From Basidiobolus heterosporus B8920 (taxonomy: Eukaryota; Basidiobolomycota; Basidiobolomycetes; Basidiobolales; Basidiobolaceae): a stretch of DNA of 44,365 bases. Positions 10,640-21,257 of this stretch are shown in pieces. Each line of letters begins with the position of its first letter. The first letter of the stretch is position 1. The DNA is taken from positions 1-44,365 of the forward strand of contig JNET01032621.1 in assembly GCA_000697455.1 (NCBI GenBank), read 5' to 3'. A model generated the notes under the pieces. That model searched no databases. It was not told the origin of the DNA and was given only the letters and a program-made list of their open reading frames with translations. Made by a program: the position numbers and the translations under genes.

Positions 10640-12382
10640 ATTATTGAAGGAGCAGATGATTGTTAGAGAAATATTACGTTTGGTTGCTCATCTGGTTAGG
10701 CACTTGTACTGCTTTATATACGTATCTGAGCTAAAGACGAGTAAAGCCGTCAACTTTACACTTGATCACATATTTGAATTCTTTTTAAGACTACACTATT
10801 GAGTAGAAGTGATTTATGGCTAAGAAGTTGAATATGTGAAAGGCATCAGTTCACAATAATCTAACATTTGATTCGATTTGTTTTAGATGAAGGTCAATAG
10901 TACACATTCATCAATTTATGCAACACTGACCATTTGCTGTAGAGAAATGTTAAAGGTATTCTTATCACATGTTGTAGTACCTGGGTAATTATATCTTCCA
11001 CCAATTGCTGAATTAATTGTAATACCATTCTCACAATCCTCAACTCAATATCAGAGGATTCAATCAAATATCGATCACTTAAATATGATCAATAATCGAT
11101 CAAATCAAGGAAAGAACCATATATATATCCAGGGATAGTCAGAATAATAAGAAATAATGAGTGTGGGGTCAAGGTTACGCAAGACTCATCATCCTTCGAC
11201 ATCCAGCCACTCCCAGTCAGCTCTGCAGGGATCCAAATGTCAACAAAACACTGTCAATCGGTACCACTAAGTTTGTCATACCCTTGGATATAATAATGAC
11301 AGCTGGGACAGTAATTCAACAATTTTGGGATTTTGTAATTCCCGGACTGATCCCAATTTAATTAGCTAGTACAGGGTAACTCTATGTAACTTATGGTACT
11401 ACTATTCTCAAACATGCCCTCTATATATAGATCTAACTTTATAAAGATTAGACTAGGAAGCAACGAATCTTCGGTTTTCAGAATTTCTTAGTTCTGAACA
11501 TATTGAAAAGCTACTAAAGAACCAAATGAAGCCACTTCTTTACGAGCAGCGACACAACTGTCAACACTTAGCTTCCTTGTTTTATTACACTGATGAGCAG
11601 TTCGGATAATGTTTCCTCAGTTCTAGTCAGTACGAAAATGGTGTCATTTGAAATAGGGCCTATAAACCAATGAATTTCCTTAACGTTATCAAGACGATTG
11701 GGCTTATTTGGAGATACGATAACAAAGTGGAAGATTTACAGAGCAATGTGAATAATGGTTTTGACTTAAGTGGTCGGTCTTACCTCAAATAGCTAGTTCC
11801 ATAAGGGGAGGAATTCCAACGTTTCCCCAAATGATGTTGATTAGCAGATACAAGCGGGAGTTAGTACATTAACCAAACGTGGTTGAATATGGACAAAGTC
11901 GTTAGAGCTATGGGTCATCATTGCTCATGACCAGGGATTAATTTATAGTACACTGGCTAATGGTGTGATTGTGTGATTGTGTACTAAACGATCTAGAGTG
12001 TTGAGCCACAATTGCTAGAACGACTTTTGTCCGCCCTGATCAATATATCGAGAAAGTAAATATTTCGGTAATTTACGTCGTTTTTGGTTTATATTCTTTA
12101 GTACTCTTCTCTAGACCCCACCGCTTGGGATTGGTATAACCTAGAGATCGCCATTTTTATGATTTTATGGCCTGAGTAAAAGCGCAATTGTAGCGCAATC
12201 GTAGACAAAGAAATCCTAAGTGGGATAAAAATGGAAGGTGAGAAAAAATCCTTACTCCGACGAAATATTTGTGATATAAATTGAACTGTTATTTCTAAAG
12301 GCCGCAAGCATATTCGAAATCTCTATTTGATTATTAAATCTCTCGGGCTTACTTTTCGTTGTATAGATCAATCTTCTCATCC
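10640..12382. other. 1.7 kb divergent intergenic region
   Basis: AT-rich DNA between the P450 start and the first ThrE gene. It includes a small GTGTGATT duplication near 11960. The open frame at 11161-11361 has no recognisable domain. No gene or RNA was recognised. Confidence 0.5.
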
Positions 12383-14074
12383 ATGGTTGACAATCAATCA
12401 GATGAGAATGAGGTAAAGAAGCCAGTTACTTTGGAAGATTACCAAGAGACAAATGAGCTGACTGCCCAGGTTGACGAGAAGGCGGATATTTCTGCTGTTA
12501 CTATAGATATCTCACCCACAAGTACTGTTTCAGATCCTCCCATCAAAAGGGGTAAAACTCTTCGCAAGAAGAAAAATGAGGCCAAAAAAATGGTCAAGAG
12601 CATGTCAGAGTGTCAGTCTCAGAGTACTGGTGGTATTCTATCTCAGTTACTCAGACTGAATCATGCCTCTCGTCCGAAAAGATCTCGTAAATCCTTTGAT
12701 AAGAGGGTCAATTCTTCTTCTAGCCTGGCAACATTGGTGCAGAATCCTAATGCATTTCTTGGCCTCCAGTCTAATAGAAGTAGCTTCTATGACGATGGTA
12801 CTATTAGCCCCTTGAGTTTAGAAGAAAAATTGCACATCACCGGCAACATTGCTGACATTCTTTTGAAACAAGAATACTTGCTATTGTTGTCTCAGTGCAT
12901 GGTCAAGTACGGCTCTCCCGCACATCGACTTGAACGGAATATGGCTCTTAATTCTCAGGCGCTCAAGGTTGACAGTAGTTTTGTTTTCCTCCCTGGTGTA
13001 GCACTTATCACCTTCGGTGATTCGAATACCCACACCAGTGATACTCATATCATCAAAGTGGACCGGGAGTACGACATGGGTAAATTGGAAAGAGTCTACG
13101 AAATTTCTCGGTGCTTAATATATGGGGAAGTCGATCTCGAGGATGCGTTCGAGAAGCTGGAGAGTATTAAAGCTGAGCCTCCGACATGGCCGTGGTGGGT
13201 TCATATCCTCAACTACGGTGCCTGTTCATTCTTTGTGGCCCCACTCTGTTTCAATGGCAGTTGGATTGATGGCCTTGTGAGTGGGTTCATTGGCCTCTGT
13301 ATTGGTGCTTTGAGTATTCTGTCGGCTAAAATATTTAACTACGCAAATGTTTTCGAAATCTCCGCAGCTGTGGTTACAGCCTTTGTAGCCACCGCTCTTC
13401 ATAAACATATATGCTACATCTCTGTGGTCATGTCCTCGGTGGTATTATTGTTGCCCGGACTTTCCTTTACTACATCTGTAGTCGAATTGGCCTCGAAGAA
13501 CATAATCTCTGGTGTGATCCGAATTATTTTCTCTCTAGTAATCTCATTCATGCTCGGGTTTGGTCTCAACTTGGGATCCAATCTCTGGAAGGTGATTGAG
13601 AATGGGGTATCATTGAACAATACCTGTTCAAGTGTTAGTTACTATTGGTACTTCCTGCTGTGCCCCCCTCTTGCCATCACGTATGCAATATATTTGAATG
13701 CTTCTTGGCGGCAATGGTTCCCGATGATCATCCTAAGCATAATTGGATTTACCGTATCATTCTTCACCAATCGAGTGGTTGATGTCTCCACTGCTTCAGC
13801 CATATCGACCTTTGTCATTGCGTTATTTGGTAATCTGTATTCCCGTATCACGCATAGATTTGGATATGCTTCGGTTCTTGGAGCCACGATCATGCTGGTC
13901 CCGGGAAGCTTAGGTGTGCGTGGCATCATGGATATCTTTGAAAATAGCTCACAAGGAGTTAGCCTGGCATTCCAAATGATCGTGATCTCCATGAGCATGT
14001 CGGTTGGCTTGTTTATTGGAACTCTATTGGTTTATCCCATGGGCAAGAAAAGAACATCCATGATGATGTTCTAA
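12383..14074 (+). CDS. PRM10: ThrE/Prm10-like membrane protein, copy A
   Basis: Single-exon, 563 residues; homologue of yeast pheromone-regulated membrane protein Prm10 and of the bacterial threonine/serine exporter family ThrE (DUF1212 plus DUF3815). A polar N-terminus has a basic patch KRGKTLRKKKNEAKKMVK (55-72). The ThrE region follows: ADILLKQEYLLLLSQCMVKY, GSPAHRLERNM and SSFVFLPGVALITFGDSNTH. Then come about ten hydrophobic helices, including VFEISAAVVTAFVATALHKH and MSSVVLLLPGLSF, ending YPMGKKRTSMMMF. The open frame extends 8 codons upstream, but the first ATG is at 12383. Copy B (14562-16319) is a tail-to-tail paralogue with the same C-terminal 13 residues. Substrate in fungi is not established. 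Confidence 0.9.
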   Translation: MVDNQSDENEVKKPVTLEDYQETNELTAQVDEKADISAVTIDISPTSTVSDPPIKRGKTLRKKKNEAKKMVKSMSECQSQSTGGILSQLLRLNHASRPKRSRKSFDKRVNSSSSLATLVQNPNAFLGLQSNRSSFYDDGTISPLSLEEKLHITGNIADILLKQEYLLLLSQCMVKYGSPAHRLERNMALNSQALKVDSSFVFLPGVALITFGDSNTHTSDTHIIKVDREYDMGKLERVYEISRCLIYGEVDLEDAFEKLESIKAEPPTWPWWVHILNYGACSFFVAPLCFNGSWIDGLVSGFIGLCIGALSILSAKIFNYANVFEISAAVVTAFVATALHKHICYISVVMSSVVLLLPGLSFTTSVVELASKNIISGVIRIIFSLVISFMLGFGLNLGSNLWKVIENGVSLNNTCSSVSYYWYFLLCPPLAITYAIYLNASWRQWFPMIILSIIGFTVSFFTNRVVDVSTASAISTFVIALFGNLYSRITHRFGYASVLGATIMLVPGSLGVRGIMDIFENSSQGVSLAFQMIVISMSMSVGLFIGTLLVYPMGKKRTSMMMF

Positions 14075-14561
14075 GCACCGTTGTAAAATATCTGGAACCC
14101 ATTCGTATAGAAGTTTCAATTCACTGTAATATAAGTACATGAGCCTAGAAACCATCTAGATAGAAAGATATATATGCATAGATACTGTAATCACTTCTAA
14201 TAATAAACCCATGTACAGCTGTAATCCAAGAAATCCTAGGACATCATTCTTATCTGGAGGTTGGTTTTGTGGCCACGTGAAATGCGTTGACTCGAACATT
14301 CTCCGATTGTTCTCCAAATGGAAAATTACTTAATAAGAAATCGCTCTATCCACCAATGATTTACACGCATGATTCATAGATCCACAACCATATGAAGACT
14401 ACAGCTAGGATTTGGATGATCAGAATTTATTTGGGTTATGATACAGTAATAATAATGGCGATCAATAAGAAATAGTATGTTACACGATAAGGGGCTATCT
14501 ATAGGCTGTTTGTTAGGTTTACAAGATTCTGGTGTTTCAGATGGTGAGTTTGGTGCGAACA
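14075..14561. other. shared 3' region of the ThrE pair
   Basis: The 487 bp between the two convergent stops hold AATAAA-like signals (near 14203) and no credible gene. An open frame at 14374-14562 on the minus strand simply continues upstream of chance sequence and has no domain. Confidence 0.5.
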
Positions 14562-16319
14562 CTAGAACATCATCATAGACGTTCTCTTCTTTCCCATGGG
14601 GTAAATGATCAATGATCCAATGAATAAGCCAACTGCTAGACTCATAGAGATGACGATCATTTGGAACGGAAGTCCTGTGCCTTGTTGTGAGTTATCTAAG
14701 GCGGCAAGAATTCCTTTGACTCCTAGACTCCCTGGCACAAGCATGATGGTAGCCCCAAGGACGGCAACGTATCCTAATCGATGGGTGATCCTGGAGTACA
14801 AATTGCCAACTACTGCAATAGCAAAGGTAGAAATAGCTGATGAGGTAGTGGCATCCAGTACTTTTCCGGTAAAATAAGAAACAGCAAAGCCCACGCTACT
14901 TAAAACGATTATAAAGGGCCATTGCCGAGGTGCCGCATTCAAATACACCGCATAGGTAATGGCGTTGATAGGGCAGAGAATGATATACCAGTAAGGACTA
15001 ACTGTGGTACAGATTTCAGTATTCATAGTTGCCGAGTCAATTGCTTTCCAAACGTTGGAGCCAAAGCTAAGTCCGAATCCAAGCATAAACGACATGACAA
15101 GTGCAAATACCAACCGAACAACACCGGATATTAGGCTTCTAGCAGCCAGTTCAATGATAGAAAAGGTCAAAGATAATCCAGGGAGAAGAAGAACAACTGA
15201 TGACATGACCACAGGCATATAGCATATATGATTGTGGAAAGCAGTTGCTATGAAGGCGGTGACAACTGTTGCGGATATTTCGAATACGTTGGCGTAGTTG
15301 AACAATTTGGTCGAAAGCAGACCAAGTGAACATATACAAGCACTGAGAACTCCACTAACCAAAGCATCGATCCAATTACCGTTAAACATAAATGGACAGA
15401 CAACGAATGAGCAAACTGCGTAGTTTAGGATTCGAGCCCACCAAGGATACAATGGTGGCTCGTCCATAAGAAGTTCCAACTTATCAAAGGCATCTTCAAG
15501 TTCCACCTGGCCATGAATGATACTACGTGAGATCTCATAGACACGTTCTAGCCTATACATGTCGTAATCACGATCCGCTTTGATAATATGAGTGTCACTA
15601 GTATGAGTGTTCGAATCATCAAAAGTAATTAAAGCCACTCCAGGCAAGAACACAAATGAACTTTCGACTCGTAGAGCTTGAGAGTTCAAAACCATGTTTT
15701 GCTCCAGGCGATGAGAAGGTGAGCCATATACGACCATTGCTCGGGAAAGTAAGAGCAGATAATCTTGCTTCAACAATATATCAGCAATATTAGCAGTAAT
15801 ATTAAGTCGTTCTTCGAGTATGACTGGCGAAGTTAAAGGAGAATTGACGGAAGACATTCCAGTCTCCTCGGAAAAACTAGTACGAGTAGACTGAAATCCT
15901 AGTAAGTTTGTTGAACTTTGGATCAGTGAACCCAAACTAGAAGTCGAATGAACTCTGTTAGAAGGTCTAAGATAATCGTTCTTTTCCTTCTCGTTATGTC
16001 CTCTGTGCTGCCTCGACCGGGTCATATTCTGAAGCTTTAAAAGCTGAGAAAGTACACTGCCACCTGTATGTGCGCTGTGGACATCTGACAAATTTTTGAC
16101 TAGATGCTTTGCTTCCTTTCTCTTTCGTCTCAACGTTTTGCTACGCTTTAATTTGGAAACATATTTCGTCTCGCCGTTTGGTGGAGAGAGCTCAATAGTA
16201 GGAGTATTGAATGGGGAATCAACATAAGGTGGAGAATCGGCGCCATCAGCTTCGTCTAGAATGTTAAAGGACACACTAACACCTGATGGATGCTCAATAT
16301 CAAAGTATCCCTCGGGCAT
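14562..16319 (-). CDS. PRM10: ThrE/Prm10-like membrane protein, copy B
   Basis: Single-exon, 585 residues, paralogue of the convergent copy A. By eye the two agree at roughly two-thirds of positions from the ThrE region onward, and in the N-terminal basic patch (KRSKTLRRKRKEAKHLVK versus KRGKTLRKKKNEAKKMVK). The extreme N-termini are unrelated. Core motifs: ADILLKQDYLLLLSRAMVVY, GSPSHRLEQNM and SSFVFLPGVALITFDDSNTH. Multiple membrane helices follow and the protein ends YPMGKKRTSMMMF. DNA has diverged at many third positions, so the duplication is not recent. The ATG at 16319 is the first in frame. Transport of amino acids or other small molecules is a family inference only. Confidence 0.9.
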   Translation of the reverse strand: MPEGYFDIEHPSGVSVSFNILDEADGADSPPYVDSPFNTPTIELSPPNGETKYVSKLKRSKTLRRKRKEAKHLVKNLSDVHSAHTGGSVLSQLLKLQNMTRSRQHRGHNEKEKNDYLRPSNRVHSTSSLGSLIQSSTNLLGFQSTRTSFSEETGMSSVNSPLTSPVILEERLNITANIADILLKQDYLLLLSRAMVVYGSPSHRLEQNMVLNSQALRVESSFVFLPGVALITFDDSNTHTSDTHIIKADRDYDMYRLERVYEISRSIIHGQVELEDAFDKLELLMDEPPLYPWWARILNYAVCSFVVCPFMFNGNWIDALVSGVLSACICSLGLLSTKLFNYANVFEISATVVTAFIATAFHNHICYMPVVMSSVVLLLPGLSLTFSIIELAARSLISGVVRLVFALVMSFMLGFGLSFGSNVWKAIDSATMNTEICTTVSPYWYIILCPINAITYAVYLNAAPRQWPFIIVLSSVGFAVSYFTGKVLDATTSSAISTFAIAVVGNLYSRITHRLGYVAVLGATIMLVPGSLGVKGILAALDNSQQGTGLPFQMIVISMSLAVGLFIGSLIIYPMGKKRTSMMMF

Positions 16320-17891
16320 ATTAAACCAGCGAAAAACAAGTAAAATTTAAAGCTGAAAACGAATGTAAATTGGAGTATATTAAAAAGTAGAGAGAGGAAA
16401 TTTTTGACCTTTGCATATTTATAGTCTCAGATATTTTCATGTCCTTGATCGATTTAGGTTCTTCCCAAAAACATGACCTGTTCCAAATTTAGATAGTCCA
16501 AATACCATTTCCTGATTTCTATATCCGATCATTTGGGTCTAAGTACATCCAAAAATGGATACAATAGCCAATTCTGAATGACAGGTTTAAGTTGTGCAGA
16601 AAACCTATCTCATGTCAATGACTCAGCACACATGTTCTTCCTAGGTTGGCTCAGCGATCGCAATCATGAAGTATTATGAATGAGCAGAAAGGTAGAACTA
16701 AAAAAGGACCACTAACGGGACGATGACAATTATAGTCAGCCAGAGTTGGATTTAGTATAAGTCGCCATTTTTCTCACCCGTATCCAATGATACTGATGGA
16801 ATTCTGGAATCTATGAATACTGGCCACTGATTAGATAAGCAATTCTTTAGTTGGCAAGCTAAAAGGACAATACCCCGATCTTAAAAACACTCCAAATGGA
16901 TAATCAGGTTCCATGATTTTGCCTTACTGAAAATATTAGCTCAAGTAGACTAAGCATTCGTGCATGTTGGGTGTAATATCTACAAGTCAAGCAGCTAGTC
17001 ACTCAACTCAGCCACCTTAAGTAATCCAGTGTCGTAGGTCAGCTTGGGTGAAAACAACTCCGAGAAAGAGAACCATCACCAGATCTCACTACCAATAACT
17101 GTATTGTTTGTTCTGATTCACAGCATTTTGGATCAGCAATGATATTTTTAGCCATCCTTGCATATTAATGGTTGAGTGAAAGTGTTAGCTTGTGGAATAT
17201 CGAAGTCCACCTTTGACAAGGGATTTGCACTTGAGATAAGGAGTGCTTATCCTAAAAATAAACATTGGAATCTAACTAAATATGTAATGTAAAAAAACTG
17301 ATAAAGAAAATATGGGAACTCATGTAAATTTATCCAAGCTATAAAAAGAGTATATTCTTGATATTTTGATGTTTGTCCTTAGGATTAACTGATAATAAAG
17401 TATGTATATTGATGTCCAACACGCGAAGTAATGGTTTTCTGATAAAGACCAGTGTACCAGGTTATGCTCATGTAATCAAATCCAATGGATGATATGGTAG
17501 GGTAGGAATAATATTACTATGTTTAGTTGTCTTCCCTTAATGAAGTAGAATACGCCCCTTACACCCTTCCCTTCAAGAACAGTCCAATGATTCTAGACAG
17601 TAATGTTAACACTCAAGTGATAGATCAATGGAAAAATCATTCTGTACAACCGTTTAATTGAGTAGTCGAGAAATCAAACAAGATCAGAGCAATGCTCACA
17701 TGTGTTCTTATAGATAAATGAATGTTAGGTATGTGGCAACGTTGAGTCCGGGGTATGCAAATGATCTGGATACAACATGACTGGAGTGATGCTTAGAGTG
17801 ATGTAGTAATGGGTATTTGTATGTTCACATTGAACGGTTGCTAAATATATGTATATATCTGACAATGTACATGAAGGGTATCGTAAATCTG
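16320..17891. other. 1.6 kb intergenic region
   Basis: Between the ThrE copy B start and the 3' end of the RSPRY1-like gene. AT-rich; the minus-strand open frame at 17725-17958 overlaps the RING exon out of frame. No gene, tRNA or repeat array was recognised. Confidence 0.5.
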
Positions 17892-20009
17892 CTAAGCTTT
17901 TACAGCGTATTCGACGGGTGTAGTAGCAGTGACTCGTTGGTGTATATGTGTGCGACATAGAGGACAGCTTTCCAAAAGTGCGGCACAGCGAGTACAGAAT
18001 CCATCATGATCACATGGATCCAGTGTTACTGTACTTTCACCATCGTAACAGATAGAGCACACTTGCTCCACATTTACTTCGGTGGCATCAAGGCCTAGTA
18101 CGTCCTGCATACTAGGCCGAGAATACACACTTCGTAATCGGAGGCTTTCAGGTAATTTACCTTCCTGACTAAAGTTACTATGTGGGTGAACTGGTGGATA
18201 TCTATCAGGCAATGATAAGCACCAAGGTTGAAAATGTACTTCTCGATATCAAACTTACCTGAAAGGTTTTTGCCCGAAATTTAGTGCCACTTGTTGGAAG
18301 GAGGTAAGGGAAAGAGCTGGATAAAAACCGCCTTCGTTGTGGATATAATGGGATAACTGATCTCCGGTGAATTCGAATGCGATTCCCAGATCATATCCGT
18401 TCAAGTAAAATCGAATGATTCCGTATTCCATATCCAAATACACGCCTAAAGTATCGCCTAGTAAGATGATGTCAGTCACGATCTGCTGAACAAATCCTTT
18501 CTGAAATTCACGCACCTTCTTTCCAAGAGCCACGCTTACCATAAGACATTGGGTATCCGGAAGACTACAATAAGTTGGTATTAGATCCATAGAATTGGAA
18601 GTGTCTGTGGAACTGCTTACCCATGCCAGCTTACGACAACCATCAAAAGCGAATGAATGCTCATCATCACCAACCCCTAATAAAAAGGATAGATTAGGGC
18701 CGAAATAAATGCACAATTTTAAGAACTAGGGTTAGGGCTAGATATGTACCGATCCCATCTTCTGGACGAAATTGGCTAGATTTGGTAGCCCATCCAATTT
18801 GCATGATACCAGCGGTGATTAAATGGACCTCATAGAACCAGCAACCTGATAATGATTGGGGTCAGACTGGGTGCTTGAATAGTGAGCACAATAGCATACT
18901 AACCCTTGGTTACACCCATTGTTCCACGGACTGACTCGAAAGCAGTGCTGTCATTACGTATCTAGAGATAGGTATATGAACAAATGAACTACCAAGTATA
19001 TATACTTTGACGACTTACGGCTAAGCCAGTTGGATCCCACTTTAGTCGAGATGTAGCATCAAACCAATTGAGAGCAACATTTATGCTCTCTAAGGCTTTA
19101 ATCTCAGAATCTTCTTTGGATAAAAACAACGATGGAGATGAGGCTATTTGTAAAGGACGGTTAGCATAAAGAAACCATCGAAGAATAATACAGAATCATA
19201 CATAATGAGCATTTAAGCGCCCAAGGGGCGCACATGGTTAGCTCAGCAATGTGTCGGTTGTGAGTCAGATTGGATGATGATTGTAGCATTGAGTGCACCA
19301 AGCTTGTAACGTTTGAATTTATAATTCGCATCTTGTTTTCACCTAGACAAGAGATTCAAATGCTTAGTGGAATGTTGTGCAGCAAAATCAGATACACACG
19401 CTTCGCTTACCAGTCAAAGCAAAATTCTCCAATGCAATTAAACTCAAGCACTGTACACTCCATGGATGAATATCACGAAGTCCATCCAAAAGTGTGTCAA
19501 ATACCTGGTTGGTGAAGATTGCTGCGCTTACTTTCCCTATTATTCCAGTTGTATGTTTAGGATCAAATCAAAGCGAACAAATACAAAGATATTCCTCAGC
19601 TACCTGCCAGTCTTTCGGCCAGGACGCACCAGACGATACAGGAGTTGATTCTATACCGGTACTTGAGTTTAGGGCGAAATAAAGCTTTTGAATGAATTTT
19701 ATGCAGTAAGCAGGTGCCAAGCTTTAATGCAGCCTTTATGGATGGAAGAGCAGATAGTTCAAGTATATGACACAGAAACGCCGAAGATAAAGGGTCAGCC
19801 TCATCCAAAGTTTCTACCATTGTTAGCACAATCCGTATGAACTTTGATTCTCTTTGCGACAGAGAAATGAGAATATCTGAGGCTTCTGATAATGCTTCCT
19901 TCTCGCTATCGGGGTTCATGCTTTTGCATGCTTGGCGTATTAAACGCGCATATCGTTCTTTAACGAAGCGCCCAAAGATATGATGGCTTAGAATTTTTCG
20001 CAACTGCAT
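17892..20009 (-). CDS. RSPRY1: RSPRY1-like RING and SPRY domain protein
   Basis: Likely E3 ubiquitin ligase related to animal RSPRY1. Exons in transcript order: 20009-19604, 19536-19411, 19342-19202, 19143-19019, 18961-18904, 18845-18750, 18676-18621, 18564-18516, 18457-18259 and 18201-17892; 521 residues (human 576). An alpha-helical N-terminal half contains CVLAERLAG and SVQCLSLIALENFALTGENK. A SPRY domain spans about 250-415: FESVRGTMGVTKGCWFYEV, GIMQIGWATKSSQF, GVGDDEHSFAFDGCRKLAW, WKEGDTLGVYLDM and ALNFGQKPF. A C-terminal RING follows, with Cys467, Cys470, Cys482, His484, Cys488, Cys491, Cys498 and Cys501. Two stop-free introns (56 and 58 nt) sit in what looks like one open exon at 18259-18676; removing them restores the conserved SWKEGDTLG. 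Start ATG at 20009 is the first in frame, but an upstream coding exon cannot be excluded. Confidence 0.87.
18727..18737 (+). promoter_or_regulatory. telomere-like motif inside an RSPRY1 intron
   Basis: TAGGGTTAGGG lies within the 73-nt intron 18749-18677. It is one of several copies of this motif in the window; function unknown. Confidence 0.3.
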
Positions 20010-20551
20010 TCCAAAAACAAACAGGGATTTTTTGGGAGAAGTAACTGAAAGAGAAGGAAAGTAGAATCTTTAAGAAAAGAGAGATGGTCAAGTAGTACAC
20101 ACAAGATACCGGACACTGAACATGAAATACTAAGAGTGGCACATCTATTAGAATTCTAGGAGGAAGTAACGCGCTAAACTTATCCTAAAATTAAACTAGG
20201 GATGAAATATCTGTAAGACAAAGGTATATTAGTTCATATCGATATCCGAAAACGTGACTCCAAAAAAAAGAAACATTAGGTTGTCACTGGCTACTTCCAT
20301 ATATAAACAAGATTGGTAGGAGGCCTCGTTTAATTGATGGCTCAAGGATCACACAGCTGTAATCATCATACTAACGGCGGTTATATTGGTTGGAATGCTC
20401 TCTTAGCGCTAAGGCTCGGATACACTATATTCTCTTGAGTTTGCAATGTGCTTCAAATGGTAATGAATGTGTGCCATTGTCCAATTACAACGATGTGTTT
20501 CAGATTCTAGATCAAAGTAATCAAGGTGGCTTGGAAAGAGGATGGAGGTGT

Positions 20552-20607
20552 GGGTTAGGGTTACAGAAATCAATATGTAAGGCTACTTTACAATGAGGGT
20601 TAGGGTT
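20552..20607 (+). promoter_or_regulatory. two telomere-like motifs
   Basis: GGGTTAGGGTTA (20552-20563) and AGGGTTAGGGTT (20596-20607) lie 33 bp apart in the divergent RSPRY1/kinase upstream region. They are short, separate matches to TTAGGG repeats, not an array. Confidence 0.4.
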
Positions 20608-20945
20608 GGCTAGAAAAAAGAACTGGGTTATAATAGGAAGTTCTTTAATTGCTCGGGAACTGAGTTGAACAGCGGATTGGTGACTTTGTTAGACTAGTGT
20701 GCGTGGGTGTCAGAGTACGCGAGTGTCAGTGTGTGTAGCCACCATGGCGAGCTCTGCTTTTCCCCCTTCCTCCCCTTCCTCCTCGTTCTCTCTTTTCTCA
20801 TTATCAATCAATTCAAGGTCATGTGGTATCGCACATGATTTCTTTCATAGATAATGGGGTAATTGTTTCTATATTATTGTCGTGATTATGGTTAACCGAG
20901 ATCAGTCGGCATCTCTTCGATAGGCTAAACTTATGTTAACAACGA

Positions 20946-20987
20946 TTGACGGTTGACGGTTGACGGTTGACCGTTAACCGTTAACCA
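20946..20987 (+). repeat. six-unit 7-bp repeat forming a 16-bp hairpin
   Basis: Six heptamers change stepwise: TTGACGG three times, TTGACCG, TTAACCG, TTAACCA. As a result 20951-20966 pairs with 20971-20986 along 16 positions around the loop TTGA, with two G-T positions that become G-U wobbles in RNA. It lies about 270 bp upstream of the kinase ATG and may be in its 5' UTR or promoter. Confidence 0.85.
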
Positions 20988-21257
20988 CTCACTGGTTTTA
21001 ATACTTCAAATACCTACTTTTGTGATGAACATTCAGGCCATGTTGAATGCATTCAAGGATTGTCATCAATTAGATGGTTTGATATGCTCTGAAAATCACG
21101 TGTCAAATAGAGGTAGTAGATTGGGATTATTAGGTGTATTATGATTATGGTTCGTGATTCTGTTTGCCTGTGACTCTTAACAATCGAAAGTATAGGCCAG
21201 TGTAACAAAACTTTTCCCTTTCCACTTTACTCTCTTTGTAACCAACTTTGAAGGAGT

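Larger units (their letters stand above)
20010..21257. other. divergent intergenic region upstream of the mitochondrial kinase
   Basis: Between two divergent starts. It contains two telomere-like motifs (20552-20563 and 20596-20607), a C-rich tract near 20760, a Kozak-like GCCACCATGG at 20738-20747 opening a 36-codon frame, and the 7-bp repeat hairpin at 20946-20987. No full gene is supported. Confidence 0.5.

Noticed and set aside
9131-16319. Secondary-metabolite cluster around the P450
   Set aside because: Neighbours are a sterol acyltransferase and ThrE-like proteins; no synthase, terpene cyclase, prenyltransferase or cluster regulator is present.
18259-18716. Continuous 153-codon frame as one RSPRY1 exon
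   Set aside because: It interrupts the SPRY core with 38 unconserved residues; two consensus introns remove them and restore the family sequence.
20552-20607. Interstitial telomere or ancient chromosome-end fusion
   Set aside because: Each match is under 15 bp and the copies are dispersed and in both orientations; a fusion would leave a longer, head-to-head array.
20738-20855. GCCACCATGG start context opening a 36-codon Ser/Pro-rich frame upstream of the mitochondrial kinase
   Set aside because: The context matches a vertebrate Kozak sequence, but the frame is short and low-complexity, and an in-frame stop precedes the kinase ATG. A missing targeting exon is possible but not supported by a clear splice path.
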